Below are positions 52,667 through 63,087 of a DNA stretch of 64,000 bases, one piece after another. Under the pieces are notes generated by a model that was given only the letters and a program-made list of their open reading frames with translations, was not told where the DNA came from and made no database searches. Location of the stretch: NCBI RefSeq assembly GCF_004000825.1, contig NZ_BILZ01000007.1:1-64000 (forward strand), given 5' to 3'. The stretch's first letter is position 1; every line of letters starts with the position of its first letter. This DNA comes from Paenibacillus kobensis NBRC 15729. GTDB taxonomy: Bacteria > Bacillota > Bacilli > Paenibacillales > Paenibacillaceae. Position numbers and translations under genes: made by a program.

Positions 52667-54033
52667 CCGCGTTCCGTCACGTCGATTACGGCTTCTGATA
52701 AAATATCCGCCATGTCTGCAAGCTCGCTGTCCGTGCTGACGAGCGGAGGAATGAAGACGATGACGTTGCCTAGCGGACGCGTAAGCATGCCGAGATCGCG
52801 TGCGCGGCGGGCGACAAGCACGCCGATTCGTTCATTCCAATGGTAGGGCTCTTTCGTCCGCTTATTTGCCACGAGCTCGATGCCGAGCATTAGCCCCTTG
52901 TAACGGATATCGCCTATATGCGGCCGGTCGAGGAGAGGAGAAAGCCGCTGCGCAACGAAATGGCCTTTTGCATCGACGGATTCGACGATCGATCGCTCCC
53001 GCATCAGCCGCAGACTCTCCAGCGCGACAGCGCAGCCGAGCGGATTGCCGGTGAAGGAGTGGCCGTGGAAAAAGGTTTTCTGTTCTTCATAATCCGCATA
53101 GAACGCGTTGTATACCCTTTCGGTTGCCAGCGTCGCCGCGACCGGCAAATAACCGCCCGTCAGCCCTTTGCCGACAATCATTAGGTCTGGCGCTACGTTC
53201 TCGTGACCGCATGCGAACATGCGGCCCGTCCGGCCAAAGCCTGTCGCGACTTCGTCGGCAATGAGCAGCACGTCGTAACGGCGGCACAGCCCGGCAATGG
53301 CGCTCAGACAGCCTTCCGGCATGACGATGATGCCGCTTGCGCCTTGCACGACCGGTTCGACGATTAAAGCCGCTATGCCAGCGCCATGTTCTTGAAGTAA
53401 ACTTTCGAGCGCGGACAATGTCTCCGCCATGGCGCCGTCCGGTCCGTCCGGATGGCGGTAGCCATTCGGATAAGGCACGGTATGCGAAGGGAAGAGCAGA
53501 GGACGGAATACCTCATGATAGAGCGGAATGGCGCCGACACTGACGGCTCCGATCGTGTCGCCGTGATAAGCGTCTTTCATCGTAATGAACGATTTTTTGC
53601 CGGGCATGCCGTTGTTGTACCAATATTGATAGGCCATCTTCAAGGCGATTTCGACGCCGGTCGCGCCGGAATCGGAATAGAACACCTTCGTCAGTCCAGC
53701 GGGGGAGATGGCGGCGAGCTGCGCGGCAAGCTCAATGGACGGCACATTCGCCATGCCGAGCAGCGTGGAGTGGGCGACGCGCTGCATCTGAGCGGCCAGC
53801 GCCTCGTTCAGCTCCGGGACATTATGGCCATGCACGTTCAGCCATACGGAGGAGAAGCCGTCAAAGTAGGAACGTCCTTCGAGATCGAACAGCCGGATGC
53901 CTTCGCCGCGCTCGATAATGAGAGGGGACTCCTCGTTATACTGCTTCATTTGGGTAAAAGGGTGCCATACATGCTTTTGATCCAATAAGGCTAGCCGTTC
54001 ATAGTCGGATTGAGAATGGAATAGGGATGACAT
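52654..54033 (-). CDS. bioA: Adenosylmethionine-8-amino-7-oxononanoate aminotransferase
   Basis: The class III PLP aminotransferase makes DAPA from KAPA. The 459-residue protein starts at ATG 54033 behind [46 protein letters not shown] and the PLP Lys in [12 protein letters not shown] are present. It is the first gene of the operon, behind a promoter and a BirA-like site. Confidence 0.95.
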   Translation of the reverse strand: MSSLFHSQSDYERLALLDQKHVWHPFTQMKQYNEESPLIIERGEGIRLFDLEGRSYFDGFSSVWLNVHGHNVPELNEALAAQMQRVAHSTLLGMANVPSIELAAQLAAISPAGLTKVFYSDSGATGVEIALKMAYQYWYNNGMPGKKSFITMKDAYHGDTIGAVSVGAIPLYHEVFRPLLFPSHTVPYPNGYRHPDGPDGAMAETLSALESLLQEHGAGIAALIVEPVVQGASGIIVMPEGCLSAIAGLCRRYDVLLIADEVATGFGRTGRMFACGHENVAPDLMIVGKGLTGGYLPVAATLATERVYNAFYADYEEQKTFFHGHSFTGNPLGCAVALESLRLMRERSIVESVDAKGHFVAQRLSPLLDRPHIGDIRYKGLMLGIELVANKRTKEPYHWNERIGVLVARRARDLGMLTRPLGNVIVFIPPLVSTDSELADMADILSEAVIDVTERGWRP

Positions 54034-54054
54034 CGCTTGAATGCTCCTCTCTAT

Positions 54055-54089
54055 ATGTAAACCTAACAATACACCAAAGTGGTTAACAA
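54055..54089 (-). promoter_or_regulatory. BirA-like operator upstream of bioA
   Basis: ATGTAAACC (54055-54063) and GGTTAACAA (54081-54089) are near-palindromic arms of the BirA type, 22 bases from the bioA start. The 17-base gap is slightly longer than the usual 14-16, so the site is probable, not certain. Confidence 0.55.
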
Positions 54090-54103
54090 ATAAAATTGTT
54101 GCC

Positions 54104-54132
54104 ATTGTAGCAGATGAAAAAGCACGTGTAAA
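54104..54132 (-). promoter_or_regulatory. SigA-type promoter of the bio operon
   Basis: Read leftward: TTTACA, 17 bases, TACAAT (-10 at 54109-54104). The start of transcription would fall near 54097, just before the operator. The rest of the gap to tkt (54133-54376) has only a TACAAT box near 54271. Confidence 0.6.
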
Positions 54133-54376
54133 GAATGGGAAGTTGGGGCAATGTAACCAAGGGCAGATCATAATATTTAGAGGAGCTTTCATGTTAGTTA
54201 AAGATGTTGTTTATAGTTCGTATCAGTTTTCGTAATAAGAATACATATGGAAAAGCACCTTCGGGAGTGGTACAATGTTTCAAAGCCAGTGCGCATGCTA
54301 ATTGAAGATGAAGCGCATTATCCCAATAAGTAGAGATAACAGGCAATATCATTGCATTTTTAGGAGGAATTACGTA

Positions 54377-56395
54377 ATGACAGTTACGCAGAAGTCCATC
54401 GATCAGCTTTCGATCGATACGATCCGTACGCTCGCAATTGATGCGATCGAGAAATCGAAATCGGGCCATCCGGGCATGCCAATGGGCGCAGCTCCAATGG
54501 GCTACCAATTGTTCGCAAAAACGATGACTCACAATCCATCCAATCCGACGTGGATCAACCGGGACCGTTTCGTTCTGTCCGCAGGCCACGGTTCGATGCT
54601 CTTGTACAGCCTTCTTCATCTGTCCGGCTACGGCCTGACGATCGATGAGATCAAAAACTTCCGTCAATGGGGCTCCAAAACACCAGGTCACCCAGAATTC
54701 GGCCACACAGCTGGTGTTGACGCTACGACGGGTCCACTGGGCCAAGGCTTCGCAATGGCTGTTGGTATGGCAATGGCAGAAGCACAACTCGGTGCTACTT
54801 ACAATAAAGACGGCTTTAAAGTCGTTGATCACTATACGTATTCCATCTGCGGCGACGGCGACCTCATGGAAGGCATCTCCCATGAAGCAGCTTCCCTCGC
54901 AGGCCACTTGAAGCTCGGCAAGCTCGTTGTCCTGTTCGATTCGAACGACATCACGCTTGACGGCGAACTGAGCCTGTCGAGCTCCGAGTCCGTTCAGAAG
55001 CGTTTCGAAAGCTACGGCTGGCAAGTGCTGCGCGTAGAAGACGGCAACGATCTCGAGTCGATCTCCAAAGCGATCGCTGCAGCGCAAGCAGAACAATCCA
55101 AACCAACGTTGATCGAAGTGAAGACGGTTATCGGCTACGGCAGCCCGAACAAAGGCGGCAAAGGCGGCCATGCTGGTCCTCACGGTTCCCCGCTTGGTGC
55201 AGAAGAAACGGTTCTGACGAAGCAGTTCTACAACTGGGAACATGAGCCGTTCACGGTTCCTGCTGAAGTATCGGCACACTTTGGCGAAGTGAAGCAAGCA
55301 GGCGAGAAAGCGAATGCTGCTTGGGACGCGAAATTCGCGGAGTACAAGAAAGCATTCCCAGAGCTGGCCGCTCAATTCGATACGGCTATCGCTGGCAACC
55401 TGCCTGCTGGCTGGGACGCTGACCTTCCGAAGTACACGACGGAAGACAAGCCGCTGTCGACGCGCGTTGCTTCCGGTAACGCTCTGAACGGTCTGGCGAA
55501 GAACATCCCGAACTTCGTGGGCGGTTCCGCTGACCTCGAGAGCTCGACGATGACGCATCTCAAAGGATTGTCGGTATATAAAGCGGGTCAATACGACGGC
55601 CGCAACATTTACTTCGGCATTCGTGAGTTCGGTATGGCTGCTGCAATGAACGGCATCACGCTGCACGGCGGTCTGAAAGTATACGGCGGTACGTTCTTCG
55701 TATTCACGGACTACCTGCGTCCAGCTGTTCGTCTGTCGGCGCTGATGAAGCTGCCTGTAACGTACGTTCTGACGCATGACTCGATCGCAGTCGGCGAAGA
55801 CGGCCCTACGCACGAACCAATCGAGCAACTTGCATCGCTGCGCATCATCCCTGACCTGACGGTTATCCGTCCGGCTGACGCGAACGAGACGTCCGCTGCT
55901 TGGGCTTACTCGGTTGAGAACCAATCGAACCCCGTTGCACTCGTTCTGTCGCGCCAGAACCTGCCAGTTCTCGCAGGTACGGCTGAGAAAGCGCGCGAAG
56001 GCATCAAAAAAGGTGCTTACGTTGTTTCCGATGCAGCGAACGGCCAACCGGTCGCTCAAATCATCGCAACGGGCTCCGAAGTTCAACTGGCTGTAGCAGC
56101 TCAACAAGCGCTTGCTGCTGAAGGCATCCAAGTGCGCGTAATCAGCATGCCAAGCTGGGATCTGTTCGACAAACAATCGCAAGAGTACAAAGATTCCGTA
56201 TTGCTGCCTAACGTCAAATCCCGCCTCGCAATCGAGATGGCTCATCCGTTCGGCTGGGAACGTTATGTTGGCGACCAAGGCGCAGTACTCGGCATCAACA
56301 CGTTCGGCGCTTCCGCCCCTGGCGACCGCGTCATCCAAGAGTACGGCTTCACGGTTGAGAACGTCGTTAGCAAAGTTAAAGGTCTGTTGAAATAG
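54377..56395 (+). CDS. tkt: Transketolase
   Basis: The thiamine-diphosphate enzyme of the pentose-phosphate pathway. The 672-residue protein starts at ATG 54377 behind AGGAGG. Motifs: [23 protein letters not shown] with the ThDP-binding [15 protein letters not shown], and the transketolase signature in [17 protein letters not shown]. Length is normal. Codon bias is very strong, which produces long open frames on the opposite strand. Confidence 0.96.
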   Translation: MTVTQKSIDQLSIDTIRTLAIDAIEKSKSGHPGMPMGAAPMGYQLFAKTMTHNPSNPTWINRDRFVLSAGHGSMLLYSLLHLSGYGLTIDEIKNFRQWGSKTPGHPEFGHTAGVDATTGPLGQGFAMAVGMAMAEAQLGATYNKDGFKVVDHYTYSICGDGDLMEGISHEAASLAGHLKLGKLVVLFDSNDITLDGELSLSSSESVQKRFESYGWQVLRVEDGNDLESISKAIAAAQAEQSKPTLIEVKTVIGYGSPNKGGKGGHAGPHGSPLGAEETVLTKQFYNWEHEPFTVPAEVSAHFGEVKQAGEKANAAWDAKFAEYKKAFPELAAQFDTAIAGNLPAGWDADLPKYTTEDKPLSTRVASGNALNGLAKNIPNFVGGSADLESSTMTHLKGLSVYKAGQYDGRNIYFGIREFGMAAAMNGITLHGGLKVYGGTFFVFTDYLRPAVRLSALMKLPVTYVLTHDSIAVGEDGPTHEPIEQLASLRIIPDLTVIRPADANETSAAWAYSVENQSNPVALVLSRQNLPVLAGTAEKAREGIKKGAYVVSDAANGQPVAQIIATGSEVQLAVAAQQALAAEGIQVRVISMPSWDLFDKQSQEYKDSVLLPNVKSRLAIEMAHPFGWERYVGDQGAVLGINTFGASAPGDRVIQEYGFTVENVVSKVKGLLK

Positions 56396-56415
56396 ACCGT
56401 TTCCGTATATAGCTT

Positions 56416-56446
56416 AAGGCGCTGCGCTTCCCGCGCCGCGCCTTTT
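56416..56446 (+). terminator. Probable terminator after tkt
   Basis: AAGGCGC (56416-56422) and GCGCCTT (56438-56444) are complementary with a 15-base loop; the T run is short. Confidence 0.55.
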
Positions 56447-56545
56447 GCCATTGTGGAATTAATCGACATATAGCATAATGGAACGAGGCGTTGCCCGCGC
56501 ACTCGATGCCGGGAATTTTCATCGTATAAGGGAGAGTTGTTTATT

Positions 56546-56863
56546 ATGTCTCAATTCGAAGGCGTATCGGTCGTCAAGAAAGCTAACGTTTATTTCGACG
56601 GCAAAGTAACGAGCCGCGCAGTTATTTTCGCAGACGGCACGAAGAAGACGCTCGGCATCATGATGCCAGGCGAATATGAGTTCGGCACGGATTCGAAAGA
56701 AATTATGGAAATTCAAGCAGGCGACTTGAAAGTGCTGCTCCCAGGCGAGACGGAATGGGTACATATCCAAGGCGAGGGCGAGTTCGTTGTTCCTGCTAAC
56801 GCGAAGTTCAAGCTGCAAGTTGCTTCCGTAACGGACTACATCTGCTCTTACATCAACGAGTAG
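56546..56863 (+). CDS. ppnP: Pyrimidine/purine nucleoside phosphorylase (PpnP)
   Basis: This 105-residue cupin-fold protein (DUF1255) splits nucleosides with phosphate. [37 protein letters not shown] and the metal-free cupin strands match the PpnP family. ATG 56546 follows AAGGGAGAG. It has a strong codon bias, like its neighbours. Confidence 0.85.
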   Translation: MSQFEGVSVVKKANVYFDGKVTSRAVIFADGTKKTLGIMMPGEYEFGTDSKEIMEIQAGDLKVLLPGETEWVHIQGEGEFVVPANAKFKLQVASVTDYICSYINE

Positions 56864-56930
56864 GAACGTCCGGATCGGACAAGCTGTGCAGCGCGCTGCT
56901 GTACGCCTAGGGCGGATAAGCGGCGGCAAG

Positions 56931-56959
56931 AAGGCCGCATGCTTGTCGCATGCGGCCTT
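56931..56959. terminator. Bidirectional terminator
   Basis: AAGGCCGCATGC (56931-56942) pairs with GCATGCGGCCTT (56948-56959) around a 5-base loop, between convergent genes. Confidence 0.8.
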
Positions 56960-56982
56960 CAATACTGTATTGCCTTGTTGTT

Positions 56983-57891
56983 CTATTTGTTGTCTTGACG
57001 GCGGTGGGCAAGAGGACGGCCAATCCACTGCTCGTACACTTTAGCGACGGCAGACAGATCGAGCGAGCCATGGCCGGCTGCATTGCCGGCTTGGTACAAG
57101 CTTTTGGAAGCCTCGAGAAGAGGTGTCGGAACGCCGAGCTTGTCGGACAGGACAGAGGACAGCCGCAAGTCCTTGAGCATCAGCTCCAGAGCGAACTGCA
57201 CGCTGAAGTCTTCGCTGAGCAGCTTTGGACCTTTGAGCTCGGCGGCTTTGCTTGCACCGCCGCCCGATTGTACAAGCTCAAGGAACGAGGCGCCGTCTAT
57301 GCCGCCTGAAGCTGCGATGGCGAACCCTTCCATCAGCGCGGCGGTGTTGATGCCGACGATCGTATTGTGCGCCAGCTTGGCGACGGCTCCGCTGCCGTTC
57401 GGTCCCATCGGGATGACGCGGCGGCCCATTGCCAGCAGCACAGGCTCGATCGATGCGGCTGCATCCGCGCTGCCGCCGACCATGAAGACAAGCATGCCGG
57501 CTTCTGCCGCGGGCTTGCTGCCGGTCACGGGCGCATCGAGGAAGATGGCTCCGCGGCCGGCCGCATCGTCAGCCAATCGGCGGGCGAGCTCCGGCGAGAT
57601 CGTGCTGCTGTCAACGATTACCGTTCCGGGCGCGACGCCGGCGAACACACCTTGTTCGCCGTCATACACATCGCGGATCGAATCGTCGTTGCTGACCATT
57701 GTCACGACGACATTGCGTCCGCGCACGGCATCGGCAGGCGTGCCAGCGACGGAAGCGCCAAGCGCTCGAAGCTCCTCCGCCTTCGCGGCGGTCCGGTTAT
57801 AGACGGTTACGTCGAAGCCTTTGCGAAGGAGATTGGCCGCCATTGCATAGCCCATCGTGCCAAGTCCGATAAAACCTACAGTTGTTGTCAT
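56983..57891 (-). CDS. NAD(P)-dependent beta-hydroxyacid dehydrogenase
   Basis: The 302-residue protein belongs to the 3-hydroxyisobutyrate/6-phosphogluconate-like dehydrogenases: Rossmann GFIGLGTMGYAMAANLL at the start, FLDAPVTGSKPAAEAG (about 118) and the catalytic Lys in GAVAKLAHNTIVGIN (about 170). It oxidises a beta-hydroxyacid or reduces a semialdehyde such as tartronate or glyoxylate; the substrate is not clear. Confidence 0.88.
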   Translation of the reverse strand: MTTTVGFIGLGTMGYAMAANLLRKGFDVTVYNRTAAKAEELRALGASVAGTPADAVRGRNVVVTMVSNDDSIRDVYDGEQGVFAGVAPGTVIVDSSTISPELARRLADDAAGRGAIFLDAPVTGSKPAAEAGMLVFMVGGSADAAASIEPVLLAMGRRVIPMGPNGSGAVAKLAHNTIVGINTAALMEGFAIAASGGIDGASFLELVQSGGGASKAAELKGPKLLSEDFSVQFALELMLKDLRLSSVLSDKLGVPTPLLEASKSLYQAGNAAGHGSLDLSAVAKVYEQWIGRPLAHRRQDNK

Positions 57892-57995
57892 CGCATTCCC
57901 TGCTTTCTATATAGCGTTTGTTCTTAAGTTTAACACATTCGGCCCCGAAGCCGGGACAGCCGGATTAAGCTTTTACATTTAAGGAGGCTATACCT

Positions 57996-59345
57996 ATGAG
58001 CAAAACGGTTCATTTTGATTACAGCAAAGCACTTTCGTTCGTCGGCCAGCATGAGGTTGACTATTTCGCAAGCCAAGTGAAAGCCGCTCACGAGCAGCTC
58101 CACAACGGCACGGGCGCAGGCTCCGACTACCTCGGCTGGATCGATCTTCCTGCGAACTATGACAAAGAAGAATTCGCGCGCATCAAGCAAGCGGCATCGA
58201 AGATCCAATCCGATTCCGAAGTGCTGATCGTGATCGGCATCGGCGGCTCGTACCTCGGCGCTCGCGCAGCGATCGAGATGCTGTCGAATTCGTTCTACAA
58301 CGTTCAGACGGACGCAGCGCGCAAAACGCCGCAAATCTTCTTCGCCGGCAACAACATCAGCTCCACGTACGTGACGCACCTGCTGCAATTGCTCGAAGGC
58401 CGCAGCTGGTCGATCAACGTTATCTCGAAATCCGGCACGACGACGGAGCCAGCGATTGCGTTCCGTATTTTCAAAGATGCGCTGGAGAAAAAATACGGCA
58501 AAGAAGAAGCGCGCAAGCGTATCTTCGCAACGACGGACAAAGCAAAGGGCGCTCTGAAGACGCTCGCGACGGCAGAGGGCTACGAATCGTTCATCATTCC
58601 TGACGACGTAGGCGGCCGCTACTCCGTGCTGACGGCTGTAGGCCTGCTCCCAATCGCTGTTGCCGGCGTTGACGTTGACGCGATGATGAAAGGCGCAGCT
58701 GACGCGCAAGCGGCATACAGCAACCCGAACCTCGCAGAGAACGAAGCTTACCAATATGCGGCTGTCCGCAACGCGCTGTACCGCAAAGGGAAAGTAACGG
58801 AAATTCTCGTTAACTACGAGCCGTCGCTTCACTTCGTGTCGGAATGGTGGAAGCAGCTGTTCGGCGAGAGCGAAGGCAAAGACTACAAAGGCATCTACCC
58901 AGCGTCCGTCGACTTCTCGACTGACCTGCACTCGATGGGCCAATTCATCCAAGAAGGCAACCGTAACATCTTCGAGACGGTAATCCAAGTGAAAGAAGTT
59001 GCGGAGCACATTACGATCGAGAAGGACGCAGACGATCTTGACGGCCTGAACTTCCTCGCTGGCAAGACGCTTGACTTCGTTAACAAGAAAGCGTTCGAAG
59101 GCACGCTGCTCGCGCACACGGACGGCCAAGTGCCGAACTTGATCGTGAACATCGCCGACATGACGCCATACACGTTCGGCTACCTCGTGTACTTCTTCGA
59201 GAAAGCCTGCGGTATCAGCGGCTACCTGCTGGGCGTTAATCCATTCGACCAACCGGGCGTTGAAGCGTACAAGAAGAACATGTTCGCGCTGCTCGGCAAG
59301 CCAGGCTACGAGAAAGAGAAAGCAGAGCTCGAAGCTCGTCTGTAA
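57996..59345 (+). CDS. pgi: Glucose-6-phosphate isomerase
   Basis: The 449-residue glycolytic enzyme of the short Bacillus type. [20 protein letters not shown] (about 75), the SIS-type phosphate loop [10 protein letters not shown], and [13 protein letters not shown] and the C-terminal Lys in [14 protein letters not shown] are present. ATG follows AAGGAGG. Strong codon bias. Confidence 0.96.
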   Translation: MSKTVHFDYSKALSFVGQHEVDYFASQVKAAHEQLHNGTGAGSDYLGWIDLPANYDKEEFARIKQAASKIQSDSEVLIVIGIGGSYLGARAAIEMLSNSFYNVQTDAARKTPQIFFAGNNISSTYVTHLLQLLEGRSWSINVISKSGTTTEPAIAFRIFKDALEKKYGKEEARKRIFATTDKAKGALKTLATAEGYESFIIPDDVGGRYSVLTAVGLLPIAVAGVDVDAMMKGAADAQAAYSNPNLAENEAYQYAAVRNALYRKGKVTEILVNYEPSLHFVSEWWKQLFGESEGKDYKGIYPASVDFSTDLHSMGQFIQEGNRNIFETVIQVKEVAEHITIEKDADDLDGLNFLAGKTLDFVNKKAFEGTLLAHTDGQVPNLIVNIADMTPYTFGYLVYFFEKACGISGYLLGVNPFDQPGVEAYKKNMFALLGKPGYEKEKAELEARL

Positions 59346-59348
59346 GAC

Positions 59349-59981
59349 ATGCTGCACAAATATAAAACGCTGCGGCGCGAAGGCGACCAAGAAATTGTCA
59401 TTCGCAAATCGCGGTTTATCGGATATGGAACGCCGGTCGCTTCCGAGGAGGAAGCGATCGCTTTCGTCGATAAGATCAAGAAGCTGCACAAGCAAGCGAC
59501 GCATAACTGCTCTGCCTATGTCGTCGGCGAGCGCGACGAGATTCAGAAGGCATCGGACGACGGTGAGCCGAGCGGCACAGCCGGCAAGCCGATTCTGGAG
59601 GTCATCAAGAATCAAGGGCTCAAAAATGTCGCGATCGTCGTCACCCGCTACTTCGGCGGCATTATGCTCGGTGCGGGCGGACTGATCCGCGCTTATGCAG
59701 ATGGTGCTGTCGCGGCGATCGAAGGAGCGGGCGCGATCGTCAACGTGCTGCACCGCGAAGTTGCCGTCGACGTCGACTATACGTGGTACGGCAAGCTGGA
59801 GAACGAGCTCCATGCCCGCGAATACCGAGTCGAGAATACGGAATTCACGGATCGTGTGACGGTAACCTGTCTGCCGGTCGAGGCCGAAGCGGACGCGTTC
59901 ATCGCGTGGGTGACTGACTTGACCCAAGGGCAGGCCGTCATCGTGAAAGGCGAAGCGGTGTACCGGATCGAAGGCGAATAG
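59349..59981 (+). CDS. YigZ/IMPACT family protein
   Basis: The 210-residue protein begins 4 bases after pgi. The IMPACT N-terminal domain (IVIRKSRFIGYGTPV, THNCSAYVVGE, DDGEPSGTAGKPIL, VTRYFGGIMLGAGGLIRAY) is followed by a DUF1949 ferredoxin-like domain (about 140-205). It may bind ribosomes or translation factors; the Bacillus protein is YvyE. Co-transcribed with pgi. Confidence 0.9.
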   Translation: MLHKYKTLRREGDQEIVIRKSRFIGYGTPVASEEEAIAFVDKIKKLHKQATHNCSAYVVGERDEIQKASDDGEPSGTAGKPILEVIKNQGLKNVAIVVTRYFGGIMLGAGGLIRAYADGAVAAIEGAGAIVNVLHREVAVDVDYTWYGKLENELHAREYRVENTEFTDRVTVTCLPVEAEADAFIAWVTDLTQGQAVIVKGEAVYRIEGE

Positions 59982-60011
59982 AATAGCTGCTGCAGTGAAA
60001 AGCGCTGAAGA

Positions 60012-60053
60012 GGCTGCTGCTAAGTCCAGTGGGATTTAGCGGCAGCCTTTTTT
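60012..60053 (+). terminator. Intrinsic terminator after the YigZ gene
   Basis: GGCTGC...TAA pairs with TTAGCGGCAGCC, closing with six T residues at 60048-60053. Confidence 0.8.
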
Positions 60054-60240
60054 GCTCTGGCGTCTCGCGCCTCTATTCATTTCTAGCTGCTTGCATGTGA
60101 GAAAAGGCTCATGAATGGTTGGGTTGTACACCATAATAATAGATGAATGATTCTATTTGCTTCGGGGAACCAGGCGAGACATCCGCTGTGGTGATATATG
60201 ACTATTTTTTATACGAGGCATCGAATTTCGTGATAAAGCA

Positions 60241-60302
60241 TTGACGAGGGAACTATGCTTCTGCTAAATTAATAATACCAAGTATTATAATAGGAATTAT
60301 AA
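60241..60302 (+). promoter_or_regulatory. Promoter and CymR-like site upstream of the sulfate transporter
   Basis: TTGACG (60241-60246), 18 bases, TAAATT (60265-60270). Immediately downstream an AT-rich stretch with TAGGAATTATAA (about 60291-60302) partly matches the CymR box that represses sulfur genes in Bacillus. Bases 60054-60240 hold no gene. Confidence 0.45.
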
Positions 60303-60367
60303 GCGCGAGTAGTGGTTATTCGTTGTCCCTACGGCTCGAGCCGATGGTCTGGAGGTCTATCGTACAC

Positions 60368-61183
60368 ATGAATTTCATGTTCCGCAGCCGATGGTGGAGC
60401 TTCGGATTTCGCAGCACAGTTATGCTCTATTTTCTGTTGCTGGTCGTCATCCCCATTATCGGTATCTACACGCAATCGTTCTCGCTAGGCTGGAAGCCTT
60501 TCTACGAAAGCGTCAGCGATCCGCTGGCATGGAAGGCTGTTCTGCTCACCGTGAAGCTGGCTTTTATCGCGGCTGTCATTAACATCTTAATCGGTACGAT
60601 GATCGGCTGGACGCTTAACCGTTACAAGTTCGCCGGACGCAGGCTGCTGAACAGCCTCGTCGATCTGCCATTCGCCCTGCCGACCGCAGTAGGCGGCTTG
60701 ATGATTCTGCTGCTGCTCGGCCCGAACAGCTTCGTCGGCAATATTGCCGATAAGCTTGGCTTTCAGATCGTGTTCCACGAACCGGCTATCGTCGTCGCGA
60801 TGATCTTCGTCACATTCCCGTTCGTCATCCGGGCGGTTCAACCGCTGCTGGAAGAGATGGACAAATCGGAAGAAGAGGCAGCTTACACGATGGGCGCTTC
60901 GAAGACGAAGACATTTCTGCAAATTATATTTCCATCTATGCTGCCCGGCGTTCTAAGCGGAGGCATGCTTGCATTCTCCCGCGCGCTTGCGGAATTCGGT
61001 GCCGTCGTACTCGTGGCGGGCAATATTCCCGGCAAGACGCTGATCGCTTCGGTATTCATCTACGGTGAAATCGAAAGCGATAACTCACAGGGCGCAGCGG
61101 CGGTTTCGATCATTTTGCTCACCTTCTCCTTCATCATTCTGTGGATTGTAAGCAGAGTCCAGGCAAGGAGGAGCAGCAAGTGA
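60368..61183 (+). CDS. cysT: Sulfate ABC transporter permease CysT
   Basis: ATG at 60368 is 13 bases after GGAGG. The 271-residue protein has six membrane helices and the ABC-permease loop EEAAYTMGASKTKTFLQIIFPSMLPG. VDLPFALPTAVGGLMILLLLGP is the CysT/ModB signature. It imports sulfate or thiosulfate with CysW and CysA. It overlaps cysW by 4 bases. Confidence 0.93.
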   Translation: MNFMFRSRWWSFGFRSTVMLYFLLLVVIPIIGIYTQSFSLGWKPFYESVSDPLAWKAVLLTVKLAFIAAVINILIGTMIGWTLNRYKFAGRRLLNSLVDLPFALPTAVGGLMILLLLGPNSFVGNIADKLGFQIVFHEPAIVVAMIFVTFPFVIRAVQPLLEEMDKSEEEAAYTMGASKTKTFLQIIFPSMLPGVLSGGMLAFSRALAEFGAVVLVAGNIPGKTLIASVFIYGEIESDNSQGAAAVSIILLTFSFIILWIVSRVQARRSSK

Positions 61184-61977
61184 AGAAACTATGGATTCCT
61201 TTAACGTATAGCATTTTTCTTATCCTTATCATCGTACCGCTTGCACGTATTCTAACCGGCGCTTGGAGCGACGGGTGGAACGGCTTCGCCAATGCGCTTA
61301 GCCGCCCGGAAGCGCTGCATGCGCTACTGATGACGGGACTTATTACAATCGTTGTTACAATTATTAATACATTGTTTGGCGTTATGCTGTCGCTGTATCT
61401 CGTTCGTGCCGAATGGCTGCCGGAGAAGCTGAAGCAGTTGCTGAACAGTGTGCTGGATCTTCCGTTCGCCGTATCGCCAGTTATCGGCGGTCTCATGATC
61501 GTTCTGCTGCTCGGACCGAATACGGCACTCGGCGCATTGCTCAATGATGTTGGCATTTCGATCGTTTATGCCTTCCCTGGCATGGTCATTGCGACGCTGT
61601 TCGTCACCTTCCCGATGATGGTGCGCGAGATTATGCCGGTGCTGCAAGAAATCGGTACGTCGCAGGAGGAAGCGGCTTCGACACTGGGCGCGTACTCGTG
61701 GTACACGTTCTGGCAAGTAACTTGGCCAGCGATTCGTTGGGGCGTCATCTACGGCGTCGTCTTGACAGTCGCGCGCTGCCTGGGCGAGTTCGGAGCGGTG
61801 CTAGTCGTATCCGGTAACATTATAAATAAGACACAGACGGCAACAACGCTCGTCTACCAAGACGTAGAGAACTTTAATGTTACTGCGGCCAACGGCGTCG
61901 CACTCGTATTGGCAGCCGTTTCCGTCGGATTGCTTTTGCTCATGGAATGGGCGAAGAAACGAAAGGAAGTGCATTAA
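61180..61977 (+). CDS. cysW: Sulfate ABC transporter permease CysW
   Basis: GTG at 61180 lies behind AGGAGGAG and overlaps the cysT stop (GTGA). The 265-residue protein has six helices, VLDLPFAVSPVIGGLMIVLLLG and the EEAASTLGAYSWYTFWQVTWP loop. It is the second transmembrane half of the transporter. Confidence 0.93.
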   Translation: MKKLWIPLTYSIFLILIIVPLARILTGAWSDGWNGFANALSRPEALHALLMTGLITIVVTIINTLFGVMLSLYLVRAEWLPEKLKQLLNSVLDLPFAVSPVIGGLMIVLLLGPNTALGALLNDVGISIVYAFPGMVIATLFVTFPMMVREIMPVLQEIGTSQEEAASTLGAYSWYTFWQVTWPAIRWGVIYGVVLTVARCLGEFGAVLVVSGNIINKTQTATTLVYQDVENFNVTAANGVALVLAAVSVGLLLLMEWAKKRKEVH

Positions 61978-61980
61978 CCG

Positions 61981-63045
61981 ATGCATATCGAGGTCCGGAA
62001 TCTTAATAAACAATTCGGCGATTTCCACGCGGTGCGCGATGTCAGCTTTACGATTGAGAAAGGCCATTTGATCGGTCTGCTCGGCCCAAGCGGCGGCGGC
62101 AAGACGTCTATTCTGCGGATGCTGGCGGGACTTGAGACGCCGACCTCCGGCGATATCGAGTTTCTTGGCAAACGGGTGAACGATCTGCCTCCGCAGGAAC
62201 GCGGCATCGGCTTCGTATTCCAGAACTATGCGCTGTTCAAGCATATGTCGGTATTCGACAACATCGCTTTCGGTCTGAAGATTAAAAAGCAAACGAAAGA
62301 GCAAATCCGTGAGCGCGTTATGGAGCTGGTGGAGCTCACAGGGCTGAAGGGCTTCGAGCACCGGTACCCGCATCAGCTGTCCGGCGGTCAACGCCAGCGC
62401 GTCGCATTCGCTCGGGCACTTGCGCCTGAGCCGCAACTGCTGCTGCTCGACGAACCGTTCGCTGCGATCGATGCGAAGATTCGTACGGAGCTTCGGACAT
62501 GGCTGAAGGAACTGATCGAGCGAGTCGGCATTACGTCGATCTTCGTTACGCACGACCAGGAGGAAGCGATCGAAGTTGCCGATGAAATTATGATTATTAA
62601 TAAGGGACGTCTCGAGCAGAAAGGGACGCCATGGGATATTTATAAAAGTCCGGAGACGCCGTTCGTGGCAGGCTTTATCGGAGAGTCGACAATCGTCGAG
62701 AACGTCGGCGCCATTCGCGGCTTTGAAGATGCGACTAAGATACCGGGAACCAAAGCACTTATTCGTCCAGAATATATAGAGATCGGCAAGCCAGGTGAGA
62801 TTCGTCTCGCATCTGCGGCAATGGATGGCCGCGTGAAGCATTTACACTTCCGCGGCAGCGAGTGGATGGTAGAGCTTGAGGTGGGATCATCCAAGCTGAT
62901 TACGTACCGTTCGCTGGAGAAGGAAGTGCTTCATCCAGGCGAGCAACTGAGCGTGCTCGTACACCGGGCTTACCTGTTCAACGATTCGGATAGCTGGATT
63001 ATGGAGAACAAGCTGAAAGAGGATCCAATGCCGATTCATATTTAA
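61981..63045 (+). CDS. cysA: Sulfate ABC transporter ATP-binding protein CysA
   Basis: The 354-residue ATPase has Walker A GPSGGGKTSILRM (about 34), signature LSGGQRQRVAFARAL, Walker B LLLLDEPFAAID and a C-terminal TOBE-type regulatory part (from about 240). Starts 4 bases after cysW. Confidence 0.95.
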   Translation: MHIEVRNLNKQFGDFHAVRDVSFTIEKGHLIGLLGPSGGGKTSILRMLAGLETPTSGDIEFLGKRVNDLPPQERGIGFVFQNYALFKHMSVFDNIAFGLKIKKQTKEQIRERVMELVELTGLKGFEHRYPHQLSGGQRQRVAFARALAPEPQLLLLDEPFAAIDAKIRTELRTWLKELIERVGITSIFVTHDQEEAIEVADEIMIINKGRLEQKGTPWDIYKSPETPFVAGFIGESTIVENVGAIRGFEDATKIPGTKALIRPEYIEIGKPGEIRLASAAMDGRVKHLHFRGSEWMVELEVGSSKLITYRSLEKEVLHPGEQLSVLVHRAYLFNDSDSWIMENKLKEDPMPIHI

Positions 63046-63087
63046 TTCGGCGCACGGAACCTCGAATGCGGTCAGGGGCATATAATC

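Noticed and set aside
54041-54235. Plus-strand 64-codon frame in the bioA-tkt gap
   Set aside because: It runs through the bio promoter and operator, has no ribosome-binding site, and resembles no protein.
54194-56338. Long minus-strand open frame (714 codons) opposite tkt
   Set aside because: It lies fully antisense to an obvious transketolase, has no family features, and results from the strong codon bias of the plus-strand gene.
57930-59927. Long minus-strand open frame (665 codons) opposite pgi and the YigZ gene
   Set aside because: Antisense to two clear genes; Arg/Val/Asp-rich composition typical of a codon-bias shadow.
61801-62841. Minus-strand open frame opposite cysA
   Set aside because: Antisense to a complete ABC ATPase; no ribosome-binding site or domain.
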